A DNA stretch of 64,000 nt from Veronia nyctiphanis (GCF_004116385.1 NZ_PEIB01000011.1:79451-143450); one strand, 5' to 3'. Shown: positions 8,417 through 18,617, counted from the stretch's first letter. Notes: generated by a model from the sequence alone, not told the origin. Translations and numbers: made by a program.

Positions 8417-9982
8417 CTATTGCCCTCTGAGTTTGCCTCGTAGCACTCGTCCCAGAGAAGAACGAGGCAAACGTTCGGTCACAGTGACCTTCTCTGGCAC
8501 ATAGAAATCAGGCAGCATATCGCGGCAATACTCAATTAATTCACTTTTAGACACGAAGTCTTTCGTTACAATCACAAACGCATGCAGTCGACTTCCTTTA
8601 AGAGGATCATTTTCTCCAATCACTACGGCCTCTCTGACACCGTCCGCACTGACAAGCACTTCTTCGACCTCTCGCGGGTAAACAATCGAGTCTCCCACCC
8701 AAATTGAGTCGTCTTTCCTATTAAGTAATTTAATATGTCCGTTGTAGCGAAGAAGGCCCAAATCACCTGTTCTGTGGAACCCATCACTGCTAAACATTTT
8801 TTCGTTCAGCGCTTCATCTTTCCAATATCGCTTAATGACCTGCGGTCCTTTCACCACAATCTGTCCAACTTCTCCAAACCCCAGAGGCTCATCGTTCTCA
8901 TTCCACACTTCAACAGATGTTCCAATTAACGGTGGACCAACAGTTTCCAACTGTTCATTCCCCGGTTCATTAAGGCATACACCCATAGATGCCTCAGTGA
9001 GTCCATATCCTTCAGTGATCCTAATACCGGTCAATAGTCGCCAATTCTCAGCAACAGAAACAGAGAGAGGATAACCACCACAGAATGAAGAACTGAGCGA
9101 CGTAAAGTCTAATTCGATGAATTCATCGTCTTCCAACAATGAATGGAAAAGGGAGTTCATGCCAATAAAGCATGTCACCTTATGCTTTCGCATCACCTCT
9201 ACAATATGTTTTGTATCCCAGAGATCGGGAATGAGTATGTTCGCGTTACCACAACTGAATGTAAGCGCAAAGTTAGCAACAAACGCGAAGATATGATGAA
9301 AGGGCAGCGGGCAAACCACTATCTCAGAGTTTCTGTCGTGTACATTTTCTACCCTTTGCATGAGCTGCAAAAGGTTAGTAATGATGTTTCGGTGTGAAAG
9401 ACACGCCCCTTTAGGTCTTCCCGACGTACCGTCTGTGTATTGAAGTAGGCAAAGATCATCCAAATCAGAGTCACGTGGAAGTAGCGTTATAAGACACCCT
9501 TTCTCGTAGATGTCGTTTAGGCTGAGCGAGTTCTCAGAGAGGTCGTGTGCCTCAATACTCACCCGAAACTCAAGGGAAGAGTCGAGATGAGTAGAAGCCA
9601 AGTCAGGATTAATGTCTTTTGAAAAGAAGGCGATTTTTGCTTCTGAGTCTTGGAGTAGGTAACCGATATCCTTGATACTTGTGCATATGTTAACCAGCAC
9701 TAAACCAGCACGAAGGCAGCCATAATTAATGATTGCAAATTCAGGTATATTAGGAAGTTGAACGAGCACTCTGTCACCGGGTACCAAATCTGTATATTCT
9801 TGGATCCATCCCGCAACAGCACGGCTTTTTTCATCGACTTCAGCAAACGTTATCTGCTCATTTTTATGATAATAAGCAATAGATTTGGAAAATTTTCCCA
9901 TACTGAATTCAAACAAATCAGCGAGACTTTTAAATTCTTTATTTATCGCTACATCTGTCATGTCATTTAGTTCAATGTTCAT
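8417..9982 (-). CDS. AMP-dependent acyl-CoA synthetase/ligase
   Basis: A 521-residue ANL-superfamily enzyme that activates a carboxylate with ATP to an acyl-adenylate and then usually to acyl-CoA. The motifs are in order. The P-loop-like A3 reads YTDGTSGRPKGACLSHRN (Asp replaces the usual Ser). A5 is GYGLTEASMG, A7-A8 is FHRTGDLGLL, and the C-terminal A10 region is PRSSLGRVLRGKLR, where the usual catalytic Lys is followed by Arg-rich residues. The length is typical of medium/long-chain or aromatic acyl ligases. It lies 44 nt downstream of an AraC regulator on the same strand, so the two are probably one unit. The substrate is unknown. Confidence 0.8.
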   Translation of the reverse strand: MNIELNDMTDVAINKEFKSLADLFEFSMGKFSKSIAYYHKNEQITFAEVDEKSRAVAGWIQEYTDLVPGDRVLVQLPNIPEFAIINYGCLRAGLVLVNICTSIKDIGYLLQDSEAKIAFFSKDINPDLASTHLDSSLEFRVSIEAHDLSENSLSLNDIYEKGCLITLLPRDSDLDDLCLLQYTDGTSGRPKGACLSHRNIITNLLQLMQRVENVHDRNSEIVVCPLPFHHIFAFVANFALTFSCGNANILIPDLWDTKHIVEVMRKHKVTCFIGMNSLFHSLLEDDEFIELDFTSLSSSFCGGYPLSVSVAENWRLLTGIRITEGYGLTEASMGVCLNEPGNEQLETVGPPLIGTSVEVWNENDEPLGFGEVGQIVVKGPQVIKRYWKDEALNEKMFSSDGFHRTGDLGLLRYNGHIKLLNRKDDSIWVGDSIVYPREVEEVLVSADGVREAVVIGENDPLKGSRLHAFVIVTKDFVSKSELIEYCRDMLPDFYVPEKVTVTERLPRSSLGRVLRGKLRGQ

Positions 9983-10026
9983 TATTTGGCCCTGAAATAA
10001 CGTCCTGTGTTTTAAACAGGTAAAGT

Positions 10027-11061
10027 TTAATTATTGCTCTCAGCTAATGTTTTTCGGTATGTGCCAGGTGATTTTCCTGTCCATCGTTTAAATGCTCGAT
10101 TGAAGTTGCCGACATTTGAAAAGCCAAGCAAATAGCTAATTTCACAAAAACTCAAATGCGCCTGTTGCATGTAATTCATCGCAAGCGAATACCGCGTCTT
10201 TTCCAAGATCTCTTTATAGTTTGTTCCTTGTTCGAACAGTTTTCTCTGCAAGTTCCGTGTACTCATGCAAAGGTTTTTTGCAATCTCTTGCTGCGATGGT
10301 GCACCTAACGCCAAAGATTTATATATTTCGTGTTTTATTAAATAAGTCAGATCATGCCTTTCTACACGAGAGAGAAATTCATTAAGTACAGATTTATGGG
10401 CGAGATTTACAACTGGGTTAGCAACCGACAACGGTTCATGAAGATATCGCCTATCAAAAACTATTTGTGTTTTTTCACAACCAAATTCTATCTCGCAATC
10501 AAAGAAAGACTGAAGATACTCGGTATTGTTTTCAGGGTGTTCAAAAGATAATTCAAGTTTACTCAAGTTAAATTTGTCGTGAATAAGACTTCGAGTAAAA
10601 CCGATAATCACAGATAAAAAAGACTCAACAACTTCTCTGTCCATTGCCGAGCGATTAGTCATATCATATTGCTGAACAGCTAACGAGAGGCAGACAGAGT
10701 CTCTACCCTCATCAATTTCGAATCTGCATGCATCCGTTAATATTTTTTGGTAAGTGACAATGAGTTTAAAGGCATCATTAAGTGTACTTGATGTCATCAT
10801 AGAGTAGCCAAGTACATGAAACATACCTGGATGCAGCGAACGACCGAGAATGACAGAAAAGTTTCTCTCCGTCAGTCGGTCATTACATAATTTTATCAAG
10901 CGAGAAAATGCATCAAGACAGATTCGCTTTTCTGGGTCCTTAACCCACGCTCGATCAATGTTTGCATCACTCAGGCATGAATCAACATCCAACCCGCACG
11001 TTTCCATCGCGCGCGTCAAAGTAATGAGCCAGCCACTTGTCGTGCTATACGTCCCTGCCAT
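10027..11061 (-). CDS. AraC-family regulator with AraC_binding-type sensor domain
   Basis: A 344-residue activator of the OruR/ArgR-like subgroup. The N-terminal two thirds is the Arabinose_bd-like sensor (SLHPGMFHVLGYSMMTSSTLNDAF is its hallmark, about residues 90-113). The C-terminal 100 residues carry two helix-turn-helix motifs, QQEIAKNLCMSTRNLQRKL and FCEISYLLGFSNVGNFNRAF, ending KRWTGKSPGTYR. It precedes the acyl-AMP ligase on the same strand and likely senses a related acid or its CoA ester. Autoregulation from the long AT-rich upstream region is plausible but no site was identified. Confidence 0.85.
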   Translation of the reverse strand: MAGTYSTTSGWLITLTRAMETCGLDVDSCLSDANIDRAWVKDPEKRICLDAFSRLIKLCNDRLTERNFSVILGRSLHPGMFHVLGYSMMTSSTLNDAFKLIVTYQKILTDACRFEIDEGRDSVCLSLAVQQYDMTNRSAMDREVVESFLSVIIGFTRSLIHDKFNLSKLELSFEHPENNTEYLQSFFDCEIEFGCEKTQIVFDRRYLHEPLSVANPVVNLAHKSVLNEFLSRVERHDLTYLIKHEIYKSLALGAPSQQEIAKNLCMSTRNLQRKLFEQGTNYKEILEKTRYSLAMNYMQQAHLSFCEISYLLGFSNVGNFNRAFKRWTGKSPGTYRKTLAESNN

Positions 11062-11580
11062 TATTTCCTGCTTCTCCGACTCTCACCAAAATAAGAAAAG
11101 CATTCTCTGTTTAGCTTTTCTGATCAGAGCCAATTATTTATATTTCATTTCTGAATAATTGTTTATTAAAACTAAATTAAGCATAATTTTTAGCCGAAGT
11201 GCTGTCTAATTAATGAGAACCTTAAATATGAGAAAAATTAAGACACTACGTTTCATTTTTGAATCGAATAATCTCCCACCTTACTATATGTTTTTTAGAT
11301 GTATTTTATAATATATCTAGAAAACTTAGCATTTAATCACTAGATAATAATGCTATTCGAGTATTTTAACTCATGTCGATATAGAATTAAGCCTTTGTAA
11401 AATAAGATATTCACTGAAGAATACGCGTAGTTAAACACGTCACCACCAAGGATGATAAACGATTTCTAATATTATTGAATAGTATTTGGAACTCAAAGAT
11501 ATCCTCAGACACTAATGTTATGTCATCGGCCCTCATGGTGTGTTGAACGCTCAGAACACCAGTTATTTTAGGGGATAATA
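11062..11580. other. AT-rich intergenic region upstream of the AraC gene
   Basis: About 520 bases, strongly AT-rich, between the divergent AraC gene and a small hypothetical gene. No frame with a ribosome site, no repeat and no RNA gene was seen. It probably holds promoters and regulator sites. Confidence 0.5.
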
Positions 11581-11880
11581 ATGACAAAACTTAAACTCTT
11601 TATGGATACGTTAAGTCGCCTTGATGATAGTGTCCCAACATTTTCTTCAAAACAGGAGTTAGAAGACTTCCGTGCGAAGTATGTTGAAATCTGCGAAGAA
11701 GAGGGAGTAGTTAACTTGGTTTCACACGCTGGTGCGCAGGATGGCGTGGCTACGTATCTTAATTTAGCAAAAGATATCAAGGCCGTGCAGAGAGCGAATC
11801 GACGTGCGGGACTGCCAAACTTCACAACAAGGGAAGTTGAACAGTCTGCTAAAGACGAATTGTTCGCTAGTTGCTTGTGA
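11581..11880 (+). CDS. Small conserved-looking hypothetical protein
   Basis: A 99-residue acidic, helical protein that I do not recognise. It has no signal, membrane segment or cysteine motif apart from single cysteines. A strong ribosome site (TTAGGGGATAATA before ATG) and a Rho-independent terminator 70 nt downstream make it a credible single-gene unit. The terminator is shared with the convergent DUF3088 gene. The function is unknown. Confidence 0.6.
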   Translation: MTKLKLFMDTLSRLDDSVPTFSSKQELEDFRAKYVEICEEEGVVNLVSHAGAQDGVATYLNLAKDIKAVQRANRRAGLPNFTTREVEQSAKDELFASCL

Positions 11881-11950
11881 TTTTAAGTAGCTACCGACAG
11901 AAGCAACACGAGTCACGCTGCCTTCAAACAGACGTAACTTGTTCTTTAGA

Positions 11951-11980
11951 CGCTTTCTCTAAGGAGAAAGCGTTTTTTTT
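11951..11980. terminator. Bidirectional Rho-independent terminator
   Basis: The stem CGCTTTCTC/GAGAAAGCG with a TAAG loop is followed by eight T on the plus strand. The stop codon of the DUF3088 gene on the other strand sits at its edge (11979-11981). Confidence 0.85.
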
Positions 11981-12328
11981 AGTGCGATCTCGGGAGCTCA
12001 AATCGATTGATGAAATACTCAAGGATATGGTTCGTTCTATCTATGTGAATCATTCCTTGTTCAGATGTCGATGAATAGTTAATTGACCAGGCATCATCAC
12101 CTTCAGGAAATAAAAGGTGAGGACAGCTCTGGCTACCTTCCCCTAAATACTTACCCAAATCGCCCCTAGGTTTTGAAAGTCAACATACCTGACCTCGACG
12201 TTATGCCTTATTTCAGGAAACATAGCCATTAGGCCTTCAACTCTTAAACAAAAAGGACAGAAAAACGTCCCTTCGCCTGCGCTATCATCTGTAAAGTCAC
12301 GTTTGAATAGATATAGAACTGTCTTCAT
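11979..12328 (-). CDS. DUF3088 thioredoxin-like protein, interrupted by one frame change
   Basis: The N-terminus MKTVLYLFKRDFTD... contains FFCPFCLRVEGLMAMFPEIRH, the CxxC thioredoxin-like motif and helix of the DUF3088 family. The first frame stops after about 61 codons. The next frame continues with RGDLGKYLGEGSQSCPHLLF, the family's conserved second half, and ends at 11979. One base lost near 12169 (a CCC run read as CC on the coding strand) explains it and gives 116 residues, the family length. GAGGGAAAA precedes the ATG. It follows the flavoprotein gene on the same strand. The function is unknown; glutaredoxin-like chemistry is inferred. Confidence 0.75.
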
Positions 12329-12439
12329 TTTTCCCTCACAACTTTTAGGTGATACCTCCTACCACCAGGTCAGTTATATAGGTAACTGTTCAATCTATTC
12401 GTCTCTAAACAGAAATAATCACACATTAGACGTTAAAAT

Positions 12440-13381
12440 TTAAGAAACCATAGACAACAGATCATTATATTTAAGGCCTAATATAATATTCTTTGCATTA
12501 ACCATTTGCCTTTCAGTGACGTTTTCTTTTGTCGTCAGCATATAGCTAACCGGGTAGTAACCTTGTTCGTTTTTCTTATGTATGTGAGTGACGTTGGCAC
12601 CAAACACCACTTTATCTTTGCCAATCTCTTGAACGAGCGTCAACGGAAATGTTTTTAGGCCATCATTTAATGTGTCAAATTGACTTTCTGACGGGAATTC
12701 CTGAAATAATTGCAGAGCGATCCCTGCATTAACTGATGAGATAAATGCACTGTTAAATCCTGAAGCATGGCAAAGCATGGCTATTGCCTCGTTGCTATAG
12801 CCCATATCGCCGAGCAGATCCCACAAGGTCCAGTATTTTACAGACTTACCTTGCCATTCGCATTGCTCACTAAATTTGTGCCAAAAGTCTTGCCCCACTT
12901 CAATCTCATTCGCAGCAAAATTCGGGTTGTTCTCAATGACGTTAGAAAAAAGGGTGACCAGCATAGACGATGGCGCAATCATGCGTTCTTTGACTGACAA
13001 GTAGTATGATTCCGCCCAGACTTTACATCCATTTATCTCGTTTCTCTTTTCACTTGACCTTGCTTCAAAGACAGACTTTGGCTCCTCAACACCCTCAAGT
13101 AACGAGCTATAGCGACTCATCAACCGATCCAAGATATTGACGGTACTTTGTGATGATGCTTGCTCTGGTGACGTCGTATTGGCTTTCCGTTCTAAGGAAG
13201 AGCCACTCGGGTTATCTCCTAGTTTGAATTTATCCAGCACCAATACCGTGCTAACGGGATTGTGTCTTACGGTTTGCCACGCACTGTAAAGACCTGATAA
13301 TCCCGCGCCGATCACCAATGTATCGACGTAATCAGGGATGGTTGTACGCGCTTTATAGGCTAAAAGTGTCATGTCCTGCAT
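12440..13381 (-). pseudogene. FAD-dependent amine-oxidase-like protein, C-terminally truncated
   Basis: 313 residues of a monoamine-oxidase/phytoene-desaturase-type flavoprotein. The dinucleotide-binding motif is VIGAGLSGLYSA (about residues 23-34), then VLVLDK with the acidic residue after strand two. The end, NAKNIILGLKYNDLLSM, corresponds to the strand before the substrate domain, so about 150-200 C-terminal residues, including the second FAD-binding stretch, are absent. I checked the other two frames after the stop and found no continuation. Unlike most broken genes here, this one looks truly truncated. It may be non-functional or a decayed copy. The next gene downstream is the DUF3088 gene. 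Confidence 0.6.
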
Positions 13382-13699
13382 GATGAAATCCTCTGACGTT
13401 GCTTGCGTTCCTTACCACAGACTTCGCTCTGGAACTTTTATTTTCATTTTTTAACTGGAACCAATAGACTTCAAATGTAGAATAAATTAGACAATGCTCA
13501 AGTTTTGAGAAGTGTTTTTTTTCGTATATTTCATAAAATATTGTTTTTATTGACTTTTAAGTATCATACGGAGCTGTTCTTGGTGTGCTCAATGTCACAT
13601 TTTCAAGACTCGATATTTCTTTGAAAAAAGCCCTTTCCTTACACTCCTAACATCTAAAATCCGTCACTTGTTAAAGTGGCAGCTGACAGGTAAATAGCA
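13382..13699. other. Divergent promoter region
   Basis: About 320 bases between the truncated flavoprotein gene and the D-threonine-aldolase-type gene. It is AT-rich with no visible gene or clear operator palindrome. Confidence 0.4.
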
Positions 13700-14805
13700 A
13701 TGACCTTGAATCAACTTGATACTCCCGCATTGATAGTCGATCTGACGCTGTTTGATGCGAACTTGAAAGAGATGCAATCACGCCTCAATGAGAAAGGGCT
13801 TAAGCTCAGACCACATACAAAAGCGCATAAGATCCCTGAACTGGCGTTAAGACAAATAGCGGAGGGTGCGGAAGGCATCTGTGTCGCAAAACTCGGCGAA
13901 GCGGAAGTGATGGCAAAAGGCGGTGTTAATGATATTTTAATCACCACACCGATTGCAGGTGAAAAAAAATATCAGCGGCTCATTGACCTTCATACCAATT
14001 ACCCAGACGCGCGTTTTGTTCAAGTCATCGACAATCAGGCACACGTCACGGCGATTTCTAAGTTTGCCACTGCTGCCGATGTGAATGTCAGGCTTATGAT
14101 TGAGGTGGAGAGCGGCCAACAACGGTGCGGAGTCATGCCAGATCAGACACTTGTTGACCTCATTGAACTCATTGTTTCATCACCGAACGTCAATTACGAA
14201 GGCATCCAGGCATACAGTGGGCATCTTCAACATGTTAAAGGGTATGACGAGAGAAACCGCGTCGCTCGGCAGGCAGTTGAAGACGTTTTTGCTTTCATTA
14301 ATCAAGAATTAATCCCTAAAGGCTTAGCCCCTGAAGTGATCAGCGGCGGCGGCACAGGCACTTATGAAGCCTATGAGGGGTTGGGATATACCGAAATCCA
14401 AGCGGGTTCATATATTTTTATGGATGCGTCTTACCAAAAAATCGGCGATGAAAACGATGCAGCAACCAACCATCAGTTTGCACCAGCCTCAAAGTATGGA
14501 CAACCGTTATCAGCCGCCCCACCCCCTCACGAGCCGTGGTTGATGCAGGCACCAAATGCCTTTCTGTTGATATGGGACCGGCCGAAGTCGATGAACGCTC
14601 AGATATCAGCTACGCCAGCGGCGGCGATGAACACGGGATCCTCCACTTACCTGAAGGAGAAACTTTCGTCGATATCGGTAGGCAACTTCTCATGCTGCCA
14701 AGCCATTGTGACACCACGCTGAGTAATTTCGATAGGCTTTATGGCATCAGAAATGGCGAGGTTGTTGAGTCATGGTCTATTAAAGGCCGAGGCCGTAGCG
14801 ACTGA
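13700..14805 (+). CDS. D-threonine aldolase / D-serine dehydratase-type PLP enzyme, one frame change
   Basis: A fold-type III (alanine-racemase-like) PLP enzyme. The Lys for PLP is in LRPHTKAHKIPELA (residues about 34-47). IQAYSGHLQHV and EVISGGGTGTYE bind the phosphate, and QAGSYIFMDASY is typical of the DSD1 family. The first frame loses similarity near 14489. The next frame continues LKVWTTVISRP..., VVDAGTKCLSVDMGPAEV and the zinc-binding SDEHG-type segment (GGDEHGILHLPEGE). One missing A restores 368 residues, the normal length. The product cleaves or dehydrates D-beta-hydroxy amino acids. An 8-oxoguanine deaminase gene follows 250 nt later, after a terminator. Confidence 0.8.
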
Positions 14806-14827
14806 TTATTTTCTTATCCCCACTCTG

Positions 14828-14853
14828 ACAGGTCTTTAACGAGACCTGTTTTA
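14828..14853 (+). terminator. Rho-independent terminator
   Basis: The stem ACAGGTCT/AGACCTGT with a 6-nt loop and a T run sits 23 nt after the D-threonine-aldolase-type gene. Confidence 0.8.
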
Positions 14854-15053
14854 CATCAACAAATGTCCAGTCATCTCAGCTTTAACACCAAAAAATCGAA
14901 GGGAATTGTATACAATTTCACTGTCGCTAACTCTCTCATGCAAATGATCTCACCAAAAGTTTTGAAGCATAGAGCGTGAATACGACACATTGAGTGCATA
15001 CAGGTTTGACTACACTTTAGAGAGTGTTTTTCAGTGAGACAGGGAGAGATAGG

Positions 15054-16401
15054 ATGGCGACACTATGGATAAAGTCACCACTGGCGATTTGGACTGGCAA
15101 CAACGATGATGCAAGCGGTGGTTTCGTTGTTGATGGGGACAAAATCGTTGAGCTCGTCGCGAGCGGCGGTGCGCCTTCCTGCCATTTTGATGACGTCTTC
15201 GATGCATCACAACACGTTATTTTGCCGGGCCTGATTAACGCACATCATCACTTTTATCAAACCCTGACCCGCGCCTACCCAGACGCACTTGATAAAGAAC
15301 TTTTTCATTGGCTGAAGGCCTTGTATCCAGTTTGGGCAGGTCTTGACGAAGAAATGATGAGGTTATCAACGCAGCTCGCTTCCGTCGAATTACTGTTATC
15401 AGGGTGCACAACAGCATCAGATCACCACTACCTCATCCCTCATGGGCTGGAACACGCCATTGATATTCAGGTGCAAGAAACCGAGAAACTCGGATTACGC
15501 ACAGTGCTCACACGCGGGTCTATGAGCTTGGTAAAGACCAAGGAGGCTTCCGCCTCGTCATACCATTCAAACAGAGCAACAAATACTGGATGACAGCCTT
15601 CGTCTCATTGATTCTTATCATCAAGCAAGTCACGGTGCAATGACACAAATTGCCCTTGCGCCCTGCTCACCTTTTTCAGTCACCACAGATTTGATGAAAG
15701 AAACTGCCAAGTTGGCTGCGGATAAACAGGTGATGGTGCATACCCATTTATGTGAAACGGAAGATGAAGAAGCGTTCTGTCTTGAGAAATTTGGTATGCG
15801 GCCCGTTGATTATCTTGAGCACGTTGGCTGGTTGAACAGTCGTACATGGTTAGCCCATGGCATCCATTTTAATGAAGAAGAGATCTTTCGCCTCGGTGCA
15901 GCGGGTGTAGGCATATGCCACTGCCCAAGTTCAAATATGATGTTGGCCTCTGGGATTTGCCGTAACCTCGAACTGGAGGCTGCAGGCGCAAATATTGGCC
16001 TTGGTGTTGATGGCTCAGCCTCTAACGATGGTTCAAACCTCGTCAACGAGTTACGCATGGCTACATATATACAACGGTTGCGTTATGGCTCGGCAAAAAT
16101 AAGTCATTTAGACGCGTTCAGGTGGGCGACCAAAGGCTCAGCAGCGTGTCTTGGCAGAACCGATATTGGCGAGCTACAGGCAGGAAAAATGGCTGATATT
16201 GCCATGTTCAAACTCGACGACATTCGCTTTTCCGGCAGCCATGACCCACTGGCTGCATTGGTACTTTGTGGTGCACAACACGCAGACAGGGTAATGGTGA
16301 ACGGAGCTTGGCGCGTTGAGGATGGACCGTCAATCAACTTGACGTCAATTCACTCATCCATCAGCATCGAGCGGCAGCGAAAAGACTTGCCAGCAAAATG
16401 A
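15054..16401 (+). CDS. 8-oxoguanine deaminase (amidohydrolase), two frame changes
   Basis: A metal-dependent amidohydrolase of the 8-oxoguanine deaminase / hydroxyatrazine hydrolase subgroup, converting 8-oxoguanine to urate. LINAHHHFYQTLTRAYPD holds the first metal His pair, VMVHTHLCE and WLAHGIHF the next, and GLGVDGSASNDGSNLVNELR the catalytic Asp. The frame breaks twice at 15530-15546. Restoring one G at each of two GG runs gives MSLGKDQGGLPPRHTIQTEQ, which matches the family, and a 449-residue protein. The ATG at 15054 follows AGGGAGAGATAGG. It is probably a single-gene unit in purine salvage or oxidised-base clean-up. Confidence 0.85.
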
Positions 16402-16677
16402 GCCAAGCTAAATAGGCGATTGTCAGTTTGTAGGCCATCCCGGCTCATATCTCCAGACATAATGGGTCAAATACGTATCACTGCCGTCAGTTTGACCCGC
16501 TAAACTTTTACCATAATCTCACTGAGACACAGAGCCTCTTGACCTCCCTCTACAGTATTTTGTAAAAAATAAGCCGTTTATTTTACGTCAGCCCCGAACT
16601 TTCGACTCTTTCGTGACTCCAAAGAAAGCCGAAGCGTTCGTGTTAGGCATATTCAGAGTCAAAAATAATAGGATTAA

Positions 16678-17646
16678 ATGTTTCAGCTTATGTTGGTGAA
16701 TCTGTTTCAACGGCTAAATGCCTATCTCGAAAGTCAGGTTATCGGTCAGCCTGAACTGGTTAAAGAACTTCTTATCGCACTGTTGGCGGACGGTCATATT
16801 TTGGTCGAAGGTCCGCCTGGCCTTGCTAAGACACGGGCCGTTAAAGTCTTATCTGACTGTATCGAAGGCGACTTTCATCGCATTCAGTTCACACCTGACT
16901 TACTGCCTGCTGACCTGACTGGTACTGACATCTTCCGCCCGGAAACAGGCGATTTCAGTTTTCAAAAAGGGCCGATTTTTAACGCACTGATCCTCGCCGA
17001 TGAGATCAACCGTGCACCGGCGAAAGTGCAGGCTGCCATGCTCGAAGCCATGGCGGAAAAGCAAGTTACGGCAGGTGGTAAAACTCACACATTACCAGAG
17101 CTTTTCCTCGTCATGGCCACACAAAATCCGATTGAGCAAGAAGGCACTTATCCGTTGCCGGAAGCGCAACTAGACCGCTTTCTCATGCAACTGAACGTGA
17201 GCTTCCCCGGTGAAGAAAGCGAACTCGCGATTTTACGGCTTAATCGTGGTGAGGCGTTGGGCGAAACAGCCGCTGACACTGTTCATATCTCTCAGCCTGA
17301 GATTTTTGAGGCGCGTAAGGCAGTGCTGACTATCCATATGGCAGAAGATGTTGAGCGGTATATTATCCGTCTTTCTATGGCAACCAGAGAGCCCGGACGC
17401 TACAGCGACAAACTCGATAGCTGGTTACAAATGGGAGTAAGTCCTCGGGCTACACTGGCACTCGATCGATGTGCCCGTGCTCATGCTTGGTTGAGTGGTC
17501 GTGATTATGTCACGCCAGAAGACGTGCAAAAAATGGCTTACCCAGTCTTGCGCCACCGTCTTCTGCTGAGCTATGAAGCTCAAGCAGAAGGTATTCAGGC
17601 TGACTTACTGATTGATGAACTGTTGAATCAGGTCGCCGCAGTATGA
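16678..17646 (+). CDS. MoxR-family AAA+ ATPase
   Basis: A 322-residue AAA+ chaperone-like ATPase, first gene of a moxR-bat operon. Walker A is GPPGLAKT (residues 45-52) and Walker B LILADEINRAP; sensor 1 is MATQNPIEQEGTYPLPEAQLDRF, almost invariant in MoxR. MoxR proteins work with the von Willebrand factor A proteins encoded next to them to mature or insert metal-binding or envelope complexes. AATAGGATTAA precedes the ATG. The stop overlaps the next start (ATGA), so translation is coupled. Confidence 0.9.
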   Translation: MFQLMLVNLFQRLNAYLESQVIGQPELVKELLIALLADGHILVEGPPGLAKTRAVKVLSDCIEGDFHRIQFTPDLLPADLTGTDIFRPETGDFSFQKGPIFNALILADEINRAPAKVQAAMLEAMAEKQVTAGGKTHTLPELFLVMATQNPIEQEGTYPLPEAQLDRFLMQLNVSFPGEESELAILRLNRGEALGETAADTVHISQPEIFEARKAVLTIHMAEDVERYIIRLSMATREPGRYSDKLDSWLQMGVSPRATLALDRCARAHAWLSGRDYVTPEDVQKMAYPVLRHRLLLSYEAQAEGIQADLLIDELLNQVAAV

Positions 17647-18617
17647 CACAAGAGCAACAACTTCCACGTTACAGTGACGGGGTGACCTTGTCTTTACCTG
17701 AAATGCTGCAATACAAAAGCCAAACCATACGTTGGCTTCCTCCCGCAAAAAGCGTGTGGTCACAGATGAGCGGCCAACACAGGAGTTCCGCCAAAGGGCG
17801 CGGAATGAATTTTGCCGAAGTGCGATTGTATCAGGCGGGTGACGATATTCGTGCTATCGATTGGCGTGTTACCGCAAGAACGGGCAAAGCCCACACGAAA
17901 CTGTTTAGCGAAGAGCGCGAACAACCCGTTATGTTGATGGTAGATCTTAGCGCTTCGATGCAATTTGGCTCTAAGCTATTACTGAAATCCGTTCAGGCAG
18001 CACATTTTGCAAGCTTACTCAGTTGGATAGCTGTTGGCGAGAAAGACAGAGTTGGAACCGTCATATCGAACGGTTTGTCTTTGAGAGATTGTAAACCTAC
18101 CGCGCGTCAACAAGGGCCTTTGAATGTCATCAATACGCTGATTGAGGCGCAACAAGAGGTTCAGCAAGAACACCGAGAGCAGCATGAAAAACACACCTTC
18201 TCCAAGGCATTGCAGCACCTTCATCACCTCTGCCCCAAGGGGAGTGAAATAGTCATTATCAGCGACTTTCAGTCACTCAACGATAATGACAGACTGACGC
18301 TCAGCCGCATGCGACAGCATAACCGCATTCAATTCGTCCGGATCAGTGATCCTCTTGAACGAGGCCAAACGGACTTCAGAGGAACAGAACAAGTCAGTGA
18401 CCGCAAACAGTCTGCATGGCTTGATTTCTCATCAGCAAGAACCCGCAGTCGATTCAGTCTCCATTTTCAGCAACATCAGGATTTCATCAAAGATATGGCG
18501 CGCGCTCTTGCCATTCCAGTGCACTCTCTCTCGGCAGCAGAGCCGCTTCTGGCCCAACTGACATCTGGCTTGTCGAATAAAGTGGCAACAACGCAGACAA
18601 GAGGTAAACCGATGTGA
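17643..18617 (+). CDS. DUF58 domain protein (vWA-like), moxR-bat operon
   Basis: A 324-residue cytosolic DUF58 protein. The DUF58 signature RAIDWRVTARTGKAHTKLF (about residues 71-89) is followed by EEREQPVMLMVDLSASMQFG, a MIDAS-like DxSxS motif. It overlaps moxR by four bases and the next gene by four bases (GTGA), so it lies inside one operon. DUF58 proteins partner MoxR ATPases. The precise role is unknown, but a metal-dependent adaptor between ATPase and membrane vWA proteins is commonly proposed. Confidence 0.9.
   Translation: MTQEQQLPRYSDGVTLSLPEMLQYKSQTIRWLPPAKSVWSQMSGQHRSSAKGRGMNFAEVRLYQAGDDIRAIDWRVTARTGKAHTKLFSEEREQPVMLMVDLSASMQFGSKLLLKSVQAAHFASLLSWIAVGEKDRVGTVISNGLSLRDCKPTARQQGPLNVINTLIEAQQEVQQEHREQHEKHTFSKALQHLHHLCPKGSEIVIISDFQSLNDNDRLTLSRMRQHNRIQFVRISDPLERGQTDFRGTEQVSDRKQSAWLDFSSARTRSRFSLHFQQHQDFIKDMARALAIPVHSLSAAEPLLAQLTSGLSNKVATTQTRGKPM

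Noticed and set aside
11871..12074. Plus-strand frame after the small hypothetical gene
   Set aside because: It is the antisense of the second half of the DUF3088 gene and overlaps the terminator.
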